Origin: Labilibacter marinus
GTDB taxonomy: Bacteria > Bacteroidota > Bacteroidia > Bacteroidales > Marinilabiliaceae
DNA: 64,000 nt
Direction of reading: 5' to 3'
Assembly (NCBI RefSeq): GCF_001659685.2
Contig: NZ_LXYE02000001.1
Location: 1-64,000 of the forward strand
Positions 63,634-64,000 of the stretch are shown piece by piece. The position numbers were made by a program, and so were the translations under genes. The notes below the pieces were generated by a model. That model was given only the letters and a program-made list of their open reading frames with translations. It ran no database searches and was not told the origin of the DNA. The first letter of the stretch is position 1. Every line of letters begins with the position of its first letter.

Positions 63634-64000
63634 ATGTTTAAACAGATCAATAAAAAATTTAAAAAAATACATTATCATATCGCTTACTGCATTTTTGTTC
63701 TATTTGTTTTATTATTTGTATTTCGGTCTGCATGGGTTAACCTTAAATTGCTATTTTTCTATATCGGTTTATTCTTGCCCATTGTTTTAGCTACTTCCTA
63801 TTTCTTTAATTATGTAATTGTACCCAACTATTATCTTACCAGAAGGTATGCAAGGTTTATATTTTATACTTTTTGTACAGCCGTTATTTCATGGTATCTC
63901 GAAATATTAGTATTGGTATTTGCCTATGTAACGCTGGCAAAATTTAGTTACATAACTCCAAATTCAGTTCAGGTAGCTCGGGTACCTATAGTCCTGTACA
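63634..64000 (+). CDS. LytS-like sensor histidine kinase, N-terminal part (runs off the window)
   Basis: At least 122 codons, open to the window end, starting MFKQINKKFKKIHYHIAYC at the ATG at 63634. Three or four transmembrane helices are visible (IFVLFVLLFVFRS, LLFFYIGLFLPIVLATSYFF, FIFYTFCTAVISWYLEILVLVFAY), with NYVIVPNYYLTRRY between, typical of the membrane domain of YehU/LytS-type kinases in Bacteroidota. The kinase domain would lie beyond 64000, so the call is partial. Confidence 0.65.
   Translation, partial: MFKQINKKFKKIHYHIAYCIFVLFVLLFVFRSAWVNLKLLFFYIGLFLPIVLATSYFFNYVIVPNYYLTRRYARFIFYTFCTAVISWYLEILVLVFAYVTLAKFSYITPNSVQVARVPIVLY

Noticed and set aside
1-64000. tRNA or rRNA genes
   Set aside because: No stretch with a tRNA cloverleaf or conserved rRNA core was recognised by eye; a tRNAscan/Infernal run would be decisive.

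Overview
The window looks like chromosomal DNA of a marine, polysaccharide-degrading member of the Bacteroidota (possibly Marinilabiliales-like; this is inference). The support is a low GC content, many SPI and SPII secreted enzymes, type IX secretion C-terminal domains on two giant proteins, seven S1-family sulfatases, TPR-LuxR-like and LytS-like regulators, a FISUMP lipoprotein and a YwqK/MORN-like lipoprotein. No rRNA, tRNA, CRISPR array or complete transposase was seen.

Layout. 1-1040 is decayed DNA with a broken GH29 gene. 1246-11340 holds a carboxypeptidase-regulatory-like protein, a translationally coupled GH29-sulfatase pair, a GH2 beta-galactosidase-like enzyme, a small lipoprotein and a large secreted protein of unknown function. 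11529-16106 holds a TPR/HTH regulator, a YwqK-like lipoprotein and an overlapping pair of bacterial PH-domain membrane proteins. 16176-31619 holds a sulfatase with an odd maturation motif, two giant T9SS-secreted Asp-box beta-propeller proteins, a sensor histidine kinase, a GH43-like enzyme and a divergent membrane-anchored winged-helix regulator. 31628-33875 is housekeeping (Na/Pi cotransporter, BFD-like ferredoxin). 33963-44831 holds a sulfatase-propeller-GH16 operon, a GH3 enzyme, a DUF2007 protein and a fourth propeller protein. 45105-54132 holds a small secreted protein, a FISUMP lipoprotein, a sulfatase remnant and four more sulfatases. 54576-63490 is an accessory region: a frameshifted DUF6261-like gene, a 42-bp hairpin repeat array, a SUKH-like immunity gene, a TonB-C protein, a GNAT acetyltransferase, a quinone reductase/LysR pair, a beta-lactamase-fold hydrolase and a MotA/ExbB-like protein, with two dispersed repeat families and an attC-like palindrome between genes. 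A partial LytS-like kinase runs off the right edge.

How the genes work together (inference). The GH29, GH2, GH3, GH16, GH43-like, sulfatase and propeller proteins are all exported. Together they look like a dispersed system for a sulfated, L-fucose- or L-galactose-containing algal glycan. GH16, GH2, GH29 and sulfatases together recall porphyran/agar-type galactans, but a fucose-containing glycan is not excluded. No SusC/SusD pair is present, so oligosaccharide uptake must be encoded elsewhere. The four paralogous propeller proteins, always close to sulfatases, are the best candidates for an undescribed enzyme or binding family. Three of the seven sulfatases depart from the CxPxR maturation motif.
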